A stretch of 8,767 bases of DNA, from the NCBI GenBank assembly GCA_022560555.1, contig JADFSZ010000067.1, positions 1-8,767 on the forward strand, read 5' to 3'. Positions 6,976-8,767 of this stretch are shown piece after piece. A program made the translations under genes and the position numbers. Below the pieces are notes generated by a model, which searched no databases, was not told the origin of the DNA, and was given only the letters and a program-made list of their open reading frames with translations. This stretch comes from PVC group bacterium. GTDB taxonomy: Bacteria > GCA-001730085 > JADFSZ01. The first letter of the stretch is position 1; each line of letters begins with the position of its first letter.

Positions 6976-7938
6976 TTAGGATCCTTGAGACGATTGTGAT
7001 CGGTTTTCGGTTAAAAGGGATATAAACGTGTTTTCCAGGCTATAGGGCTTTTCGATTAAGGACTTCACGGCCCAACCTTTTTCCCGGATAATTTGGCTGA
7101 TCTCTTTCCAAATCTCATTTTGTTCAAATGAACTTTGTATTTCAAACGTGGAAAATCCGTCTGCCGAACTTTCCGTGCATTTTACATCTTTCGCATTTCT
7201 CAAACCACTCAGGGCTTGTTTTACTGTTTCATGATTTTCTTGAACGCATAAAACATGCGTACGGTATCGAAGGGCTTTTTGGCCCAATTCTTCGCGTGTC
7301 CCGCTTGAAATGATCGTCCCGTTATTGATAATGACGATTCTGTCCGCGATCGCGTCGACTTCTTGAAGTATATGCGTAGAAAAAATAATGGTTTTTTCCG
7401 AGGCCAATTCCTTAATCAGCTTTCGAATCTCCACAATCTGCAATGGATCAAGACCTGAGGTCGGCTCATCCAAAATCAGAATATCCGGATTGTGAATGAG
7501 CGCTTGGGCGAGCCCCACACGCTGCTGGAAGCCTTTGGACAACTCCAGACATGTGTGTTTCCAAACAGAGTTGATGGCACATCTTTCTTTGACCCAACCA
7601 ATCCTTTTTTTCAGTTCAATTCCTTTTAACCCTCTGGCTTTACCAATGAAATTGAGGTAATCATCCACACGCATATCCATATAGAGGGGGGCCGCTTCCG
7701 GTAAATATCCGACCAACTCCCGGACTTTAAGCGCCTCATGTAGAACATCAAATCCTCCCATAATCGCGGTCCCACCCGAGGGATAGATGAACGTCGTTAA
7801 AACTTTCATCAGGGTGGATTTTCCGGCACCGTTCGGACCCAAGAGGCCTAAAATCTCTCCTTTTTTGACGGAAAACGATACATTCACGAGCGCTTTCACG
7901 GGCCCGTAACGCATAGACACTTTTTTAATATCGATCAT
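6976..7938 (-). CDS. GldA-like ABC transporter ATP-binding protein
   Basis: The nucleotide-binding subunit of the ABC-2 complex has 320 residues. Walker A GPNGAGKST is at 34-42. The Q-loop region reads GYLPEAAPLY (77-86) with Glu where classical ABC proteins have Gln, as in many GldA/DrrA-like ATPases from memory. The signature LSKGFQQR is at 133-140 (LSKG rather than LSGG, also usual in this group). Walker B ILILDEP is at 153-159, the D-loop SGLD at 161-164, and the H-loop His is His189 in FSTHIL. All catalytic residues are present. The roughly 100-residue C-terminal extension is typical of ABC-2 exporter ATPases. It is the first gene of a three-gene operon, three bases ahead of the fused permease gene. 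The ATG at 7938 has only a GAGGG at a long 11-base spacing. It energises the GldF-GldG fusion; the transported substrate is unknown. Confidence 0.93.
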   Translation of the reverse strand: MIDIKKVSMRYGPVKALVNVSFSVKKGEILGLLGPNGAGKSTLMKVLTTFIYPSGGTAIMGGFDVLHEALKVRELVGYLPEAAPLYMDMRVDDYLNFIGKARGLKGIELKKRIGWVKERCAINSVWKHTCLELSKGFQQRVGLAQALIHNPDILILDEPTSGLDPLQIVEIRKLIKELASEKTIIFSTHILQEVDAIADRIVIINNGTIISSGTREELGQKALRYRTHVLCVQENHETVKQALSGLRNAKDVKCTESSADGFSTFEIQSSFEQNEIWKEISQIIREKGWAVKSLIEKPYSLENTFISLLTENRSQSSQGS

Positions 7939-8007
7939 AGACGTATTTACCCTCTGGACTTGCGGATGAAACCCATTTTATATAGACACAACTCTTTTAA
8001 GAGCAGA

Positions 8008-8036
8008 ATATTACCAATTTACCCGCTCCGTGTCAA
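8008..8036 (-). promoter_or_regulatory. Sigma-70-type promoter of the ABC operon
   Basis: On the minus strand a perfect -35 TTGACA (8031-8036) is followed after 17 bases by TAATAT (8008-8013), a 4-of-6 match to the -10 box, directly preceded by TGG, an extended -10 element. Transcription would start near base 8000 and give a leader of about 60 bases before the ATPase start. It is the only promoter in the window with both elements at ideal spacing. Confidence 0.7.
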
Positions 8037-8110
8037 GCCTCCGGCTAAAAATGTCATTTATGGCCCATTTCGAGGCCAAAGAGTCCTTTACCCCTCAGGC
8101 ATTTGATATT

Positions 8111-8123
8111 TTACTTGAAGTAA
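8111..8123. promoter_or_regulatory. 13-bp dyad upstream of the ABC operon promoter, possible operator
   Basis: TTACTTGAAGTAA is a perfect dyad with six-base arms around one central base. It is followed one base later by the hexamer palindrome GTTAAC. It lies about 75 bases upstream of the -35 box of the ABC operon, a position suited to an activator or a distal operator. The symmetry is seen; the role is inferred. Confidence 0.3.
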
Positions 8124-8160
8124 CGTTAACAAAAAAGAGGCAAAGTTCCGTGAATAGTAA

Positions 8161-8203
8161 TCGGGACTTCCCGAGGCGCATAGCCGTTTATCTCTTCGCC
8201 TCG
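8161..8203. repeat. Two overlapping, mutually exclusive hairpins after the cNMP-domain gene
   Basis: TCGGGA (8161-8166) pairs with TCCCGA (8169-8174), and CGAGGCG (8172-8178) pairs with CGCCTCG (8197-8203). The stems share bases 8172-8174, so both cannot be complete at once. They lie 19 bases downstream of the stop of the broken cNMP-domain gene. No T-tract follows directly on either strand, so this is not a standard intrinsic terminator, although a T6 run occurs on the minus strand further downstream (near 8131-8136). Confidence 0.35.
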
Positions 8204-8221
8204 ATTTACAAAGAGTGAAGA

Positions 8222-8722
8222 TTAACTCGCTTTTTTTGATTGTGCGTAATGAAGGAGAATTTGATCTGTTTTGTAAAGACGGCGGCAGGCTTCGCGTGCT
8301 ATGTTTAAGATGAGAATGCCGAATAGTTCGGGATCGGTTTGATGCAGTTCCAACAAAGCTTTTTGCGATAGTATCATTAATTCGGTATCTTCCATGGCCA
8401 GAGCAGAGGCCGCGTGAGGCTGAATCCCGATCACAGATGTCTCTCCAAAACACTGCCCCACTTTAAACACAATAATTTCAAACGGATCCTCATCGATGTT
8501 TGAGACAATTTTTACCTGCCCGGATCAAATGATGTAAATATAGCTAGGCCCCTCCCCTTCTCTAAAGATGATTTCACCTTCTTTATAAGATGTTTTCTCT
8601 AAAAGGCGAAACACGGCAAAAAGCTGCTTTTCATTCAGGGCGCCGAAGATAGAGATCTATTTTAGGATCGGAAGAATCTCCTCAATCTTTAAAAACGGTT
8701 CATGTGTGTGTTTTTGATTCAT
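8222..8722 (-). pseudogene. Cyclic-nucleotide-binding-domain protein with two in-frame stops
   Basis: A single frame from ATG 8722 to TAA 8222 encodes a 166-codon cNMP-binding-domain protein, interrupted by TAG at 8657-8659 (codon 22) and TGA at 8525-8527 (codon 66). Around the stops the family pattern continues without frameshift. LPILK precedes the TAG and ISIFGALNEKQL follows it. YKEGEIIFREGEGPSYIYII precedes the TGA and SGQVKIV follows it. The phosphate-binding cassette reads GQCFGETS then QPHAASALA, with His where cAMP binders have Arg, so the ancestor may not have bound cAMP. No DNA-binding domain follows, so it was a stand-alone sensor or adaptor rather than a Crp-type regulator. Each stop is one C-to-T change from a sense codon (CAG, CGA). 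No Shine-Dalgarno sequence is visible before the ATG, which directly follows a terminator. The 82-residue remnant from GTG 8470 could be translated but lacks the first half of the barrel. Confidence 0.75.
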
Positions 8723-8751
8723 AAAGAAAAAAGCCCCCTATAACGGGGGCT
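8723..8751 (-). terminator. Intrinsic terminator of a gene beyond the right edge
   Basis: On the minus strand a 7-bp GC-rich stem (AGCCCCC at 8751-8745, GGGGGCT at 8738-8732, six-base loop) is followed by TTTTTTCTTT. This is a textbook rho-independent terminator for minus-strand transcription entering from the right. It ends directly against the ATG of the broken cNMP-domain gene, which would therefore be cut off from upstream transcription. Confidence 0.85.
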
Positions 8752-8767
8752 CCCCAAAAAAGATTCT

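Larger units (their letters stand above)
7939..8221. other. Intergenic region carrying promoter and dyads, no gene
   Basis: This 283-base gap between the ABC ATPase and the broken cNMP-domain gene holds the ABC promoter, the 13-bp dyad, and two overlapping hairpins at 8161-8203. A 62-codon plus-strand frame here (8030-8218) begins inside the promoter, has no ribosome-binding site and resembles nothing I know, so I do not call it. Confidence 0.5.

Noticed and set aside
8030-8218. 62-codon plus-strand frame in the gap right of the ABC operon.
   Set aside because: It starts with GTG inside the minus-strand promoter, has no ribosome-binding site and no recognisable features.
8088-8453. 121-codon minus-strand frame overlapping the cNMP-domain gene.
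   Set aside because: It is Ser/Arg-rich and out of frame with the clearly recognisable cNMP-binding domain, so it is a shadow.
8222-8722. Reassigned stop codons (TAG or TGA read as an amino acid) to explain the interrupted cNMP gene.
   Set aside because: Other genes in the window end on TAG and TGA exactly where their families should end, so the standard code appears to apply.

Overview
The window looks like a stretch of chromosome from a Gram-negative bacterium of moderate GC content (mid-40s % by eye). It shows no mobile elements, phage genes, tRNA, rRNA or CRISPR. The genes do not fix the lineage. The Gld-type ABC module with a DUF4340 partner and a stand-alone cyclic-nucleotide-binding protein would fit an environmental lineage such as Omnitrophota or another poorly cultured phylum, but this is a low-confidence guess.

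Left part (1-2011, minus strand): a glycerophosphodiester phosphodiesterase that runs off the left edge lies just downstream of an FGGY-family, glycerol-kinase-like sugar/polyol kinase. The two probably form one unit for making or recycling glycerol phosphates or related polyol phosphates. The kinase has an unusual 5' end. Its phosphate-binding motif is encoded in frame, but no ATG, GTG or TTG is available upstream of that motif. A hairpin covers the only good ribosome-binding sequence.

Middle (2012-2967): a possible 58-residue ORF on the minus strand occupies much of the gap. Then comes the only confident plus-strand gene, a complete glutathione S-transferase with a clear ribosome-binding site. 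It is convergent with the next operon, 19 bases away.

Right-centre (2987-8036, minus strand): a compact three-gene operon with a recognisable sigma-70-type promoter at 8008-8036. In order of transcription it encodes a GldA-like ABC ATPase, a single polypeptide fusing a GldF-like ABC-2 permease to a GldG-like extracytoplasmic protein, and a membrane-anchored DUF4340 protein. Spacings are 3 bases and a 4-base ATGA overlap. Together these should form one envelope ABC complex of unknown substrate.

Right end (8222-8767, minus strand): a small cyclic-nucleotide-binding-domain gene broken by two in-frame stop codons (TAG and TGA) with no frameshift. It is preceded by a strong intrinsic terminator belonging to a gene outside the window.

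The points most worth a second look are the start-codon and hairpin anomaly of the kinase, its altered glycerol-contact residues, the doubly nonsense-interrupted cNMP-domain gene, the GldF-GldG fusion, and the unlisted small ORF. I do not see a convincing wholly new defence or mobile system here.
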